In this document: positions 53,224 to 61,676 of the stretch, in pieces
Numbering within the stretch: the stretch's first letter is position 1
How the letters are laid out: every line of letters begins with the position of its first letter
DNA from: Dyadobacter sediminis
GTDB taxonomy: Bacteria; Bacteroidota; Bacteroidia; Cytophagales; Spirosomataceae
NCBI RefSeq assembly: GCF_005860765.1
Contig: NZ_VCEI01000031.1
Span: 124,001-188,000 of the forward strand
Length of the DNA stretch: 64,000 nt
Direction of reading: 5' to 3'
Program-made: the position numbers and the translations under genes
The notes under the pieces: model-generated
What the model was told of the DNA's origin: nothing
The model's input: the letters and a program-made list of their open reading frames with translations, nothing else
The model's database searches: none

Positions 53224-53674
53224 AGTAATTTTTAATCAAGTTGTCGTCAATTACACCGTTCTCACCAATATTCCTGTAAGTAATCGCCCAGGGCGAATCG
53301 GGCGAATGAGACCAGTTTGAAAGGGTTATTGCATCCACGTCTTTTGTAATTTCCCAGGTGTTGTTAATGGCTTCCAGGGCTGATTCAGAAAGTTCGGAAA
53401 AGTATTCAAGCGGCTTTGAATTGACCAGAATGGAAGTTCTTTCGATAATCGGAGCATTGCCCCATTGCTTGTATAACTGATAGATGGTCGGAACAACCGG
53501 GCCGAACTTCCATGCCAGGAATTTTTCCCGGATCAGCGGATTTCCGTTATTAATGGCCAGATGAAGACCATGTGCAAAAAAAACCATTTTCTGCAACTTC
53601 ATCTGCGTTACAGGATTGCTTTCCTTTATACCCAAATTAACAAACTGTCCGGCAATGAGTACGGATGAATACAT
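53192..53674 (-). CDS. Panacea-domain (DUF4065, SocA-like) protein, candidate antitoxin
   Basis: The 160-residue protein matches the Panacea/DUF4065 pattern. It has an N-terminal helix, MKLQKMVFFAHGLHLA, the hallmark KFLAWKFGPVVPTIYQLYK, and the late SNWSHSPDSPW. The domain occurs in SocA and in the PanA antitoxins, which neutralise diverse toxins encoded next to them. It starts at ATG 53674 with a -7 box only 16 nt upstream. The downstream partner is a two-TM protein, consistent with a PanAT-type module. Panacea proteins can have other roles (for example as phage proteins), so the antitoxin call is likely but not proven. Confidence 0.85.
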   Translation of the reverse strand: MYSSVLIAGQFVNLGIKESNPVTQMKLQKMVFFAHGLHLAINNGNPLIREKFLAWKFGPVVPTIYQLYKQWGNAPIIERTSILVNSKPLEYFSELSESALEAINNTWEITKDVDAITLSNWSHSPDSPWAITYRNIGENGVIDDNLIKNYFEQQIRSTAG

Positions 53675-53689
53675 AACTGAATCTTAAAT

Positions 53690-53716
53690 CAAAAATACTT
53701 TATTACATGCAATGTA
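53690..53716 (-). promoter_or_regulatory. -7 element and dyad operator candidate of the Panacea operon
   Basis: On the minus strand TATTTTTG (complement of 53690-53697) matches TAnnTTTG only 16 nt before the ATG. Just upstream TACAT (53704-53708) and ATGTA (53712-53716) form a perfect dyad with a 3-nt centre, where a repressor would block the promoter. The -33 element is unclear. Confidence 0.45.
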
Positions 53717-53801
53717 CACAGTATCAACAGAAACTAATGTTCGTACAACCAAAAAGTTTACACCTCTTTTGATTGGTCTGTTTGCTTGTATATAAGTAAT
53801 G

Positions 53802-54713
53802 TTATAAAAACTGAAGAAAAGTTGTGCCAAACTTGATTGTGACCATTCCACCGTATTCTACTTTGTTAAAATGATCGTCTCCTTTGATCCGGATGCCCAG
53901 AAACGGCGTTACACCGATCTTTACGTTTGAATTATCCGAAAGTAAGGGATAAAAGAAAACCCAGCTTTCAAGTCTCAGCCGGTTGAGGTTACCAAAAGGA
54001 TTATCGGAATCACTCTTTCCCGTAAAATCATAATACACGGCCGGCGAATAACTGAAACTGCCTTTTCCTGGATAAATTTGCAGGGAAAACGCCGGAGAAA
54101 ATAGCGAGGCAACGCCGGGCGGATCAATAATCATATCTGAAACGGTAACAACGCCATTGTTGTTTGCAGGATTTACAACGCCCGTTTCGCCGGCTGCCGT
54201 CCAGTCATGCGCGTAACGCAGCCGGAACTGCGGCGAAAGCTGCGTGGCACCCGAAGAACCCGCTGAAAAGAAACCGACATATTTCAGTTCCAGATCGTAA
54301 GATGTTTTGCCTGTTTTCTGCTGACTTTCCGAATTTCCAAGCGGATAATATTTAAAGCCGGTGTATCCGTATTCTATTTGTCCTCCGAAAGAATGCCTGG
54401 AAATATGGCCCGATTCCTGCGTATTGTCCCTGGTAAACTGAACGGCCATAATCGCTCTCCATTCCGAAGTAAACCGGTCAATCTGAAGAAGATTTTGTGC
54501 TTCATCCGTCAGCGGAAGCCGGATGGACGGCCTCAGCATAAAGGTTTTCCCTTTTTCCGGTTTTTGCCAGTTCAGTTCAGGCCCGGCTTCGATCAGACCG
54601 TTTCTGATTGAAGTCATTCCGTTGATATAAGGCAGCAACCTGAATTTTGCCTCTTGTGCAAAACTTATAAACGGAAACAGGAAAACAAGACTAAAGAAGA
54701 ATTTCTGTTTCAT
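53802..54713 (-). CDS. Outer-membrane beta-barrel-like protein, unknown function
   Basis: The 303-residue protein has a signal peptide (ending FISFAQ) and alternating aromatic/polar strands through to a C-terminal GTTFLQFL, as in outer-membrane barrels. Its start overlaps the 3' end of a small upstream gene by 23 nt, so the two are translationally coupled. No specific family is recognised. Confidence 0.65.
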   Translation of the reverse strand: MKQKFFFSLVFLFPFISFAQEAKFRLLPYINGMTSIRNGLIEAGPELNWQKPEKGKTFMLRPSIRLPLTDEAQNLLQIDRFTSEWRAIMAVQFTRDNTQESGHISRHSFGGQIEYGYTGFKYYPLGNSESQQKTGKTSYDLELKYVGFFSAGSSGATQLSPQFRLRYAHDWTAAGETGVVNPANNNGVVTVSDMIIDPPGVASLFSPAFSLQIYPGKGSFSYSPAVYYDFTGKSDSDNPFGNLNRLRLESWVFFYPLLSDNSNVKIGVTPFLGIRIKGDDHFNKVEYGGMVTIKFGTTFLQFL

Positions 54714-55005
54714 AATAACCTCCCTGTAATTTCAGTGTAAGACTTTGATCGTCTGCTGTTCCGGGCAAATCAAGGCCGATTGTAAAAGATGCATTGTCAA
54801 TACCGATCACCCTGACTTTAATTCTGACCTGCGCATCCGGAATTTTGCCTGCCCACGTTTTCTTGTCTGTCCCATCAGACTGGATTACTTTGACACCATT
54901 AATGAAAGCATAGAACAACGTTATGCCGCCGCTCACCGGTTCAAGCGTCAGGGTGAAGTCACGGTTTGTATTTTGGGATAACAATAGTGCTTTTTTTTTA
55001 GCCAT
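54691..55005 (-). CDS. Small hypothetical protein coupled to the barrel gene
   Basis: The product is 104 residues from ATG 55005 (MAKKKALLLSQNTNRDF); the frame extends to TTG 55014. It is soluble, without signal peptide, rich in beta-branched residues and small residues, and could be a single beta-sandwich. It overlaps the barrel gene by 23 nt. No family is recognised. Confidence 0.6.
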   Translation of the reverse strand: MAKKKALLLSQNTNRDFTLTLEPVSGGITLFYAFINGVKVIQSDGTDKKTWAGKIPDAQVRIKVRVIGIDNASFTIGLDLPGTADDQSLTLKLQGGYYETEILL

Positions 55006-55100
55006 TCCGGTCAAATTTAGATGAGCATTATAATTTTATAAGCATTACAAGATAGTAATATGACCGGTAAAAAACTCCCTTAAACCGTTAAATTAAAGCC

Positions 55101-55132
55101 TTGCTGTGTTTTGGATTAATGTCATAGGTTTG
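55101..55132 (+). promoter_or_regulatory. Promoter of the GT-C-like membrane protein gene
   Basis: TTG at 55101-55103 and TAGGTTTG at 55125-55132 are 21 nt apart, a good match to the Bacteroidota promoter. The GTG start is at 55167. Confidence 0.55.
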
Positions 55133-55166
55133 AAGACATCTTTACCATCTTACATTAAGGATAACC

Positions 55167-56582
55167 GTGAACCAAATTACTTGGCTTGAAAATCGAAACA
55201 ACAGATACAGATTGTTGATCGCAGCCTTTGCACTTCTGATATTCCCCTTTGTTGCTGTTTCTTTTTTCAATTTCCCAACTACCGATGATTATTGCCATAC
55301 GTTGGCTGTGAATAACTTAGGTTACTGGAAATATCAGGAACATTACTGGAAAACCTGGTCCGGGAGATATGTCGGAACACTTATTTCGTCTACCCAGCCA
55401 CTTGCCTATGGCTCGTATTCCGGATATAAAATCGCTCCAATAGTCCTGCTTTTTATTTACGTACATGCCTTTATCTACTTCGTAAGAGGGTTTACACTGG
55501 ACAAGTTTGAAAAATGGGAAACTGCATTGTTCGCCTTCTTACTGCTTTTTGCAATGATCACTGAAATGCCAAGTGTTGCAGGATATTTTTATTGGTATAC
55601 AGGCTATTATTATACACTTGCCGACATTGGTACACTTTACCTGCTAGGCTATCTTTTCCGGAATCTTAATGATTTTTCATGGCGCAAAATTATTATTATA
55701 TGTTTAGGAATGATCCTCTTAATCGGAATGAATGAGTATACGCTTTTATGGCTTGTTTGTATCACCGGTGCTGTATTCTTTTTCAATAGTATCAATCTGA
55801 AACGCTTCCTTGCCAAAGAATTCATCCTGAGCCTCGTTGCTTTGGTATTCGGCGTGCTGTCGGTTACAGCCCCTGGAAATAACGCACGGGCAGAATCCGG
55901 ACTTTACCCGACAGCATTGAAATACAATCTGATTTTTTCTGCAAAAAGCAGTTTGCTTTGGGCGGTGCACAACTTTTCACAAATGGCGCCCACATTGTAT
56001 GTGCTTACACTCGTGCTTATTCCTTTTGCCGCTCGTTTGTACAACTTACGCCGCCCGGAAGAGTTCAGGTTTTTTGATATGCATCCTGCAATTTCAATAC
56101 TTGTTTTTATGGCCAGTCTTTGGCTGACTTATTTTCCATCTTACTGGTCCATAGCAGAGCCGCCAAATTTGCGTGGTCAGTGTGTTATCAATTTCTGGAC
56201 ATTGATCGGATGGACTTATAATGTATTTATTCTGGCTTTTTGGCTTTCAAAAAAGGGGCTGATGACACTGCCTACTCGGATGGGCATCCTGCAATGGGTT
56301 GTCGGTCTGTATTTTTTAACCTCCTATTTCAGCAACTTCAATTTCAGATCGGCATGGTCGGATCTTATCACGGGCAGAGCATCGCGCTATAACAAGGAAA
56401 TGATCGCCAGAACACAATTGGTAGAGAATACAAAGGAACAACAAGTATATGTGCCAAAACTTCAGAACGTTCCTTATACCATTCTGATAGTATCGGAAAA
56501 ATTTGACCCTGCATGGGCTTCTGTAGAAGTAAATAACGGCTGCGCAGAGTGGTATTTCAAGAAAAAGTTCTTTTATAAATGA
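55167..56582 (+). CDS. Polytopic membrane protein, DUF6056/GT-C-like
   Basis: The 471-residue protein starts at GTG and has about 10-12 hydrophobic segments. The first extracytoplasmic loop carries FPTTDDYCHTLAVNN, an acidic DDY motif positioned as in GT-C transferases and in the similar protein encoded at 40912-42204. I class it as a probable DUF6056-type membrane glycosyltransferase or related protein. It converges with the SGNH gene; the glycan neighbours make a surface-polysaccharide role plausible. Confidence 0.65.
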   Translation: MNQITWLENRNNRYRLLIAAFALLIFPFVAVSFFNFPTTDDYCHTLAVNNLGYWKYQEHYWKTWSGRYVGTLISSTQPLAYGSYSGYKIAPIVLLFIYVHAFIYFVRGFTLDKFEKWETALFAFLLLFAMITEMPSVAGYFYWYTGYYYTLADIGTLYLLGYLFRNLNDFSWRKIIIICLGMILLIGMNEYTLLWLVCITGAVFFFNSINLKRFLAKEFILSLVALVFGVLSVTAPGNNARAESGLYPTALKYNLIFSAKSSLLWAVHNFSQMAPTLYVLTLVLIPFAARLYNLRRPEEFRFFDMHPAISILVFMASLWLTYFPSYWSIAEPPNLRGQCVINFWTLIGWTYNVFILAFWLSKKGLMTLPTRMGILQWVVGLYFLTSYFSNFNFRSAWSDLITGRASRYNKEMIARTQLVENTKEQQVYVPKLQNVPYTILIVSEKFDPAWASVEVNNGCAEWYFKKKFFYK

Positions 56583-56673
56583 TCGATGACGGCCTGTATC
56601 TTAAAATTTGTTACGCATTTACTTGATGTAAGCTTAATTCAAGATGCCCGGTAGCGTTTTGCCTTGATTCAGC

Positions 56674-57594
56674 TTATAACAGCCTTCCAGCTTTTAAATG
56701 TTTGGCCACTTGGGCAGCAGCCTGAGAATGCCCGTAACAATTCCAATGATGGTCATAGACGAATGTCCATTCTTTATCTTTGTCCGAATTTAAAGCAATT
56801 GTTTTGAAGCCGGTCTTGAAAACTTGAGCTTTTAATGCCTTAGATACCGAAGGATGGAAGATGATAACTTTGTTTGACAATTGATAATGCTCTTTCACAT
56901 ATGCTAACAACTGGCTAGTATAACGCTCCTTCTGATCTGATTTGGTAGTTGGGATTTTATTCTTGTCAGATCTGCCAGGAACAAGGATCTTACTGGACCC
57001 AAAGCGATTGTAAAGATAGTAGGCGAACTTGCAACTGTAAAGAATCTTTTTCAGACCTGGCATCTTCATTACTGCCGGAACCATTTTCCCTTGTTCCAAA
57101 TCTACCTGCATGATGTCAGAATGACGATTGAGATTACTGATACTTTCGGTAAAATCCTCATTGTTTACATAAATCAAGTGCAGCTTTACATGCAGTGAAT
57201 CCAGTTCATCTGCAATTTCCAGCGCCTCGATAAAAGACACTCCTGACCGTCCTGCTTCTAAAAATTTCACCTGCGGAAAATGATTCTTTAGAAGTGCATC
57301 CTGATGACAGTTTTCAGGATTCATAAAATTTTCAATAAATGAGTCGCCAATGATTGTCACAAGACTGTCATTGCTATCAACAAATTTTCCGGCCCACCCT
57401 AATTTGTTAATATGCCATTGATGGCTGCCTCCTTTCCAGTATCCGGTTTGCTCCGGGACGTATTTCTGAATACCATGACTATCCAGATATCGCTGAGGAA
57501 TGTCACTGTTTAAATGCCATACCCTTGCAATTATTTCGCCCAGAATACAGCCAACAAGTACAATGAAAAGAATTTTTGCTAAAAAGATTTTCAT
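56674..57594 (-). CDS. SGNH-type hydrolase/transferase, partner of the MBOAT protein
   Basis: The protein of about 306 residues has a membrane-anchor N-terminus (ATG 57594, MKIFLAKILFIVLVGCILG). An SGNH block I motif GDSFIENF and a late DHHWNCYGH carry the catalytic Asp/His. This resembles the AlgX/AlgJ-type acetyltransferase partners of MBOAT proteins. It starts 1 nt after the MBOAT stop on the same strand, which shows translational coupling; the pair would O-acylate a surface glycan. The frame extends further upstream to 57651 but would overlap the MBOAT gene. Confidence 0.8.
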   Translation of the reverse strand: MKIFLAKILFIVLVGCILGEIIARVWHLNSDIPQRYLDSHGIQKYVPEQTGYWKGGSHQWHINKLGWAGKFVDSNDSLVTIIGDSFIENFMNPENCHQDALLKNHFPQVKFLEAGRSGVSFIEALEIADELDSLHVKLHLIYVNNEDFTESISNLNRHSDIMQVDLEQGKMVPAVMKMPGLKKILYSCKFAYYLYNRFGSSKILVPGRSDKNKIPTTKSDQKERYTSQLLAYVKEHYQLSNKVIIFHPSVSKALKAQVFKTGFKTIALNSDKDKEWTFVYDHHWNCYGHSQAAAQVAKHLKAGRLL

Positions 57595-57595
57595 T

Positions 57596-59032
57596 TCAGA
57601 ATTGAAAATAAATGAACTGTTGCTGGTCACCGGCAAACACAAACAAAGCAATCACAATAAGGTAATAGAACGCATATTTGATAATGCGAGGCCATTTATA
57701 GCCAAGTCTGGCAATTGCATAAGGCTCCTCTCTGCCAAGCCATTCAATGCAGATAAAAACAGCAATTAATGTGAGCAGATATCCCGGCTTTATTTGCGGG
57801 ACGGTAAACAGGCTAGTTGAGAAAATGCCGCCGATGTATGAGATTGCATGGTTGATGCTCTCGGCTCGAAAAATGATCCAGGCGAATGTAGTAATGATAA
57901 ATGTGGTTACGATTCTAAAAAAATCTCCGAGAGATGGCAAAACTTGTCCTTTTGCTACAATTTCTATGTGATTACGATTATTATTCGAAAGTAATAGCGG
58001 AAGAAAGAAAATTGCATTCAGGCCACCCCAGGCTATAAAAGTCCAGTTGGCACCATGCCAAAACCCGCTTAACAGAAAAATGATAAAGGTATTTCTCACT
58101 TGTAAGCCCAGACTTCCTCTGCTCCCGCCCAGTGGGAAGTAGACATAATCGCGGAACCAGGAAGAAAGAGAAATATGCCAGCGTCTCCAAAATTCAGCTA
58201 TATCGCGAGAAAAATAAGGATAGGCGAAATTACGGAGCAGTTCAATTCCAAGCAGCCTTGCGGTACCCAGCGCCATGTCTGAATACCCGGAAAAGTCTCC
58301 ATAAATTTGCATTGAAAATAGAAAAGCTCCCAGTAGCAATGTACTTCCTGAGTAAGTATCGGAATGATCAAAGATCAGGTTTACATATTCGGCACAATTG
58401 TCAGCGATTACAACTTTCTTGAAGAGTCCCCAAAGAACCTGCCGCAATCCATCCATTGCCTGATTGTAATCAAATTTTCTTTTTCGCTGGATTTGGGGTA
58501 AAAGATGCGTAGCCCGTTCAATAGGACCTGCTACCAACAACGGGAAAAAGCTTACAAATACAGCATAATCTATAAAATTCCTTTCAGGCTTTATTCTTTC
58601 TTTATATATGTCAATTACATATGACAGCCCGTGAAAAGTATAGAAGGATATTCCAACGGGAAGAACGAGATTTAAAAAGGCAGGAGTTACATTGAAGTTC
58701 AGCCCGGATAGTACTGTCGCGAATGAATCGGCAAAGAAATTATAGTATTTGAGAACGCCTAAAAAGGAAAGATTCACGGACACACTGACGATGAGCCAAA
58801 TTTTTTTTGTTGATACTTTGGTAGCCTGTCCGATATACAACCCGGTGAAATAATCAAGGCCGATAGAGAACAGCAGCAGAAACAGAAAACGGTAATCCCA
58901 GCATCCATAGAAGTATAGGCTGGCTATCAATAATATCAGATTCTGAAAAATCAGGCTTTTCCTGCTAGCAAACCAATAAATTACAAACACTACCGGAAAG
59001 AACAGAGCAAAGCTTGGAGAGTTGAAAAGCAT
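57596..59032 (-). CDS. MBOAT-family O-acyltransferase (AlgI-like)
   Basis: The 478-residue polytopic protein begins with the AlgI-type N-terminus FNSPSFALFFPVVFVIYW. It has the central motif GYSDMALGTARLLG and the catalytic His region SGFWHGANWTFIAWGG (about residues 318-333). MBOAT proteins move acyl groups across the membrane for polysaccharide acylation. The coupled SGNH protein downstream completes a two-component O-acyl transfer module. Upstream lies a 278-bp region shared with the divergent rpmH unit. Confidence 0.93.
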   Translation of the reverse strand: MLFNSPSFALFFPVVFVIYWFASRKSLIFQNLILLIASLYFYGCWDYRFLFLLLFSIGLDYFTGLYIGQATKVSTKKIWLIVSVSVNLSFLGVLKYYNFFADSFATVLSGLNFNVTPAFLNLVLPVGISFYTFHGLSYVIDIYKERIKPERNFIDYAVFVSFFPLLVAGPIERATHLLPQIQRKRKFDYNQAMDGLRQVLWGLFKKVVIADNCAEYVNLIFDHSDTYSGSTLLLGAFLFSMQIYGDFSGYSDMALGTARLLGIELLRNFAYPYFSRDIAEFWRRWHISLSSWFRDYVYFPLGGSRGSLGLQVRNTFIIFLLSGFWHGANWTFIAWGGLNAIFFLPLLLSNNNRNHIEIVAKGQVLPSLGDFFRIVTTFIITTFAWIIFRAESINHAISYIGGIFSTSLFTVPQIKPGYLLTLIAVFICIEWLGREEPYAIARLGYKWPRIIKYAFYYLIVIALFVFAGDQQQFIYFQF

Positions 59033-59225
59033 AAGGTTGTAAGTACATATTACTCGTTACTATGTTACCAAACAAACTTACAGCAACCAATTCGCAAGTA
59101 TAGGAGTTAAATGTCAGGTGATTATCTTGCGGTAAATACCACTTTTCTGGCGGGTCACCTCATTATTTTACGGTTTTTGAAATTACATAACTTCACGCAG
59201 GCAGAAGCATAATTTTTTAACATTG

Positions 59226-59256
59226 TTGACTTTTCAGTTTTCTTTATTTACCTTTG
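59226..59256 (+). promoter_or_regulatory. Promoter of the rpmH-rnpA unit
   Basis: TTG at 59226-59228 and TACCTTTG at 59249-59256 are 20 nt apart, a near-perfect Bacteroidota promoter, with the L34 start 55 nt downstream. Confidence 0.65.
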
Positions 59257-59310
59257 CAAGCCCAAATTACGGGTAGACAGAGATTTATAGCGCAATAATT
59301 TGATAATGAG

Positions 59311-59469
59311 ATGAAACGTACCTTTCAACCATCGAATCGCAAGAGGAGAAACAAGCACGGATTCCGTGAAAGAATGTCCACTGCAAACGGGCGTAAAGTA
59401 GTTGCCGGCCGTCGCAAGAAAGGCCGTTGGAAACTAACGGTATCAGACGAAAAACGTCATAAGCAATAA
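59311..59469 (+). CDS. rpmH: 50S ribosomal protein L34
   Basis: The 52-residue highly basic protein begins MKRTFQPSNRKRRNKHGFRE, the L34 signature, and contains the family's RMSTANGRKVVAGRRKKGR run. It is too short for routine ORF calling. It precedes rnpA, the conserved bacterial pairing. The usual dnaA neighbour is absent, as is common in Bacteroidota. Confidence 0.97.
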   Translation: MKRTFQPSNRKRRNKHGFRERMSTANGRKVVAGRRKKGRWKLTVSDEKRHKQ

Positions 59470-59567
59470 TCAAAGGCTTGAAAGTTGAGTAGAGGACGTC
59501 AGTCTTTCATATGTCTGCCAGGTTCGGTATTCTAAACTTGGCAGACACTTTTTTCTTCTACAGGAAC

Positions 59568-59981
59568 TTGAAACAAACATTTGGTAAAAATGAACGCTTA
59601 TGCAGCCACCGTGTAATCGGGCGGCTTTTTAAGAGAGGTAGTTCGGAGGTCCACACGTTCTACCTTTTTCCTTTCAGGGTACTGTATATTTATGATCCGC
59701 AGGCCCCTCCTCTTCCCCAGGTTTTATTTTCTGTTTCTAAAAAACAGTTTAAAAAAGCCGTTGACCGCAACCTGATCCGCCGCCGCTGCAAGGAATCTTA
59801 CCGGCTCAACAAAGAATCGTTGCTTACATTCTCCACGGAATCAAGACCTTCCTACATTGCTTTTTTGTATCTTGCAAAAGAAATAACTTCTTACGACGTT
59901 ATTGAAACGGCCATGAAGCAAACGCTCAAACGACTTGAAAAGCTGCCTCCTGCCATTCAGAAAAATCAATCCAATTCCTGA
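59568..59981 (+). CDS. rnpA: Ribonuclease P protein component
   Basis: RnpA assists the RNase P RNA in 5'-end maturation of tRNAs. The product is about 137 residues from a TTG at 59568 (MKQTFGKNERLCS is the typical start); an ATG at 59511 would add an atypical N-terminus. The core has the RNR-type motif KAVDRNLIRRRCKE. It follows rpmH by about 100 nt and precedes a CtpA-type protease by 6 nt. Confidence 0.92.
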   Translation: MKQTFGKNERLCSHRVIGRLFKRGSSEVHTFYLFPFRVLYIYDPQAPPLPQVLFSVSKKQFKKAVDRNLIRRRCKESYRLNKESLLTFSTESRPSYIAFLYLAKEITSYDVIETAMKQTLKRLEKLPPAIQKNQSNS

Positions 59982-59987
59982 ACATAG

Positions 59988-61640
59988 ATGAAAAAGTATC
60001 TTCGCTCTTTCTGGCTGGCAATTCCTGTAGTTGCAGGCCTGACTTTTGTTTCTTTCCGGCAGGATGACCGCTTATTTGAAATAGCGCGTAACCTTGATAT
60101 CTACGCTACGCTGTTCAAAGAACTGAATGCCTATTACGTGGACGAGATCAATCCGAACCAGCTGATCAAAACCAGCATTGACGATATGCTCCGTTCGCTT
60201 GATCCTTATACCGTCTATTACGCCGAAGATGATATTGAGGATTACATGACGATGACAACCGGAAAATATAACGGCATTGGTGCGATTGTCAGTTCCATTG
60301 ACAAAAAGCATACGGTCATGATGGTTTATGAAGACACGCCTGCACAAAAGGCCGGATTACAGCTCGGTGATGAAATTATTAAAATCAATGGCATTGATCT
60401 TTCAACAAGAGAAGATTTTGATACCGGAAAACTGCTGAAAGGCCAGACCCAAACCGGCGTTACACTGACTGTAAAACGTTACGGCACTCCGAAACCGCTG
60501 GAAATTTCATTGAACCGGGATATTGTGAAAGTAACCAATGTTCCGTATTATGGCATGATCAGTGAAGATGTCGGTTACATTGATTTAAAAGATTTTACCG
60601 CAACAGCTTCCCGTGAAGTCCGGAATGCATTTCAGGAACTGAAAGGAAAAGGCATGAAGCACGTTGTGCTTGACCTGCGCGATAATCCGGGCGGATTGCT
60701 GAACATGGCCATTGAAATTTCCAATATATTTATTCCTAAAGGTCAGGAAATCGTTTCCACAAAAGGAAAAGTAAGCGAATGGAACAAAACCTACACCGCT
60801 TACAATCCGGCTCTTGATACCGAAATTCCGGTTGTGGTGCTGACAAATAACCGGAGCGCTTCTGCGGCGGAAATCGTTTCAGGCGTTATTCAAGATTATG
60901 ACCGGGGCGTGCTGATCGGACAGAGAACGTATGGAAAAGGGCTTGTGCAGACCACACGGGATCTTTCTTTCAATACCAAAATGAAAATCACAACGGCCAA
61001 ATATTACATTCCAAGCGGAAGATGTATTCAGGCTATTGATTACAGCCACCGGAATGATGACGGAAGCGTTGGTAAAATTGCCGATTCGCTGATGACAGAG
61101 TTCAAAACCACGAACGGCCGGTCTGTTTTCGACGGCGGCGGTATTTTGCCGGATATTCTTACCGAAAAAGAAACCTATTCTCCGCTGGCCACATCATTGG
61201 GACGCAATCGCCTTTTCTTTGATTATGCAGTAAAATACCATTTTGAACACCCGACGATCAAGCCCGCAAAAGAATTCCATTTGTCCGATGCTGATTATAC
61301 AGCTTTTGTAAAATGGCTGGGCGACAAAGAATACGACTACACTACGCAGGTGGAACGCGATATGAATGATCTTGAAGCTTCTGCAAAGAAAGAAAAGTCC
61401 TTTGAAGTAATCGAAGATCAGCTTAAAGCGCTAAAATCCAAGCTTTCTCACAGCAAAGACAACGATCTTCAGATTTTCAAGCCGGAGATTAAAAAAGTGC
61501 TTGAGGAAGAAGTCATCAAGCATTATTATCTGGAAAAAGGCATGCGGGAAGCTTCCTTCAATGAAGATCCGGAAGTTAAAGCTGCACTTGCATTGTTCAA
61601 AGATCCGGCCCGTTACAACCAGCTTCTCAAAAAGAAATAA
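59988..61640 (+). CDS. S41-family C-terminal processing protease (CtpA-like)
   Basis: The 550-residue protein has an N-terminal membrane anchor or signal (LAIPVVAGLTFVSF), a PDZ domain (about 90-175), and an S41 catalytic domain. That domain has the NNRSASAAEIV motif (catalytic Ser near residues 290-292) and YGKGLVQ (catalytic Lys near 318). A long C-terminal extension of about 200 residues is characteristic of Bacteroidota S41 proteases. It cleaves C-terminal tails of periplasmic or envelope proteins. It lies 6 nt after rnpA and is followed by a hairpin. Confidence 0.93.
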   Translation: MKKYLRSFWLAIPVVAGLTFVSFRQDDRLFEIARNLDIYATLFKELNAYYVDEINPNQLIKTSIDDMLRSLDPYTVYYAEDDIEDYMTMTTGKYNGIGAIVSSIDKKHTVMMVYEDTPAQKAGLQLGDEIIKINGIDLSTREDFDTGKLLKGQTQTGVTLTVKRYGTPKPLEISLNRDIVKVTNVPYYGMISEDVGYIDLKDFTATASREVRNAFQELKGKGMKHVVLDLRDNPGGLLNMAIEISNIFIPKGQEIVSTKGKVSEWNKTYTAYNPALDTEIPVVVLTNNRSASAAEIVSGVIQDYDRGVLIGQRTYGKGLVQTTRDLSFNTKMKITTAKYYIPSGRCIQAIDYSHRNDDGSVGKIADSLMTEFKTTNGRSVFDGGGILPDILTEKETYSPLATSLGRNRLFFDYAVKYHFEHPTIKPAKEFHLSDADYTAFVKWLGDKEYDYTTQVERDMNDLEASAKKEKSFEVIEDQLKALKSKLSHSKDNDLQIFKPEIKKVLEEEVIKHYYLEKGMREASFNEDPEVKAALALFKDPARYNQLLKKK

Positions 61641-61645
61641 TTCCG

Positions 61646-61676
61646 GCCCGTCTGCAAAGGCGGGCTTCTCTTTTTT
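61646..61676 (+). terminator. Terminator after the CtpA gene, abutting tsaB
   Basis: GCCCGTC (61646-61652) pairs with GGCGGGC (61659-61665), with one G:T pair, around a 6-nt loop and runs into a T-tract that ends directly at the tsaB ATG at 61677. Confidence 0.65.

Noticed and set aside
59033..59310. Replication origin next to rpmH-rnpA
   Set aside because: No dnaA gene and no clear DnaA-box cluster were seen; a weak AGGTGA/TCACCT inverted pair (59116-59160) and a promoter account for the region.
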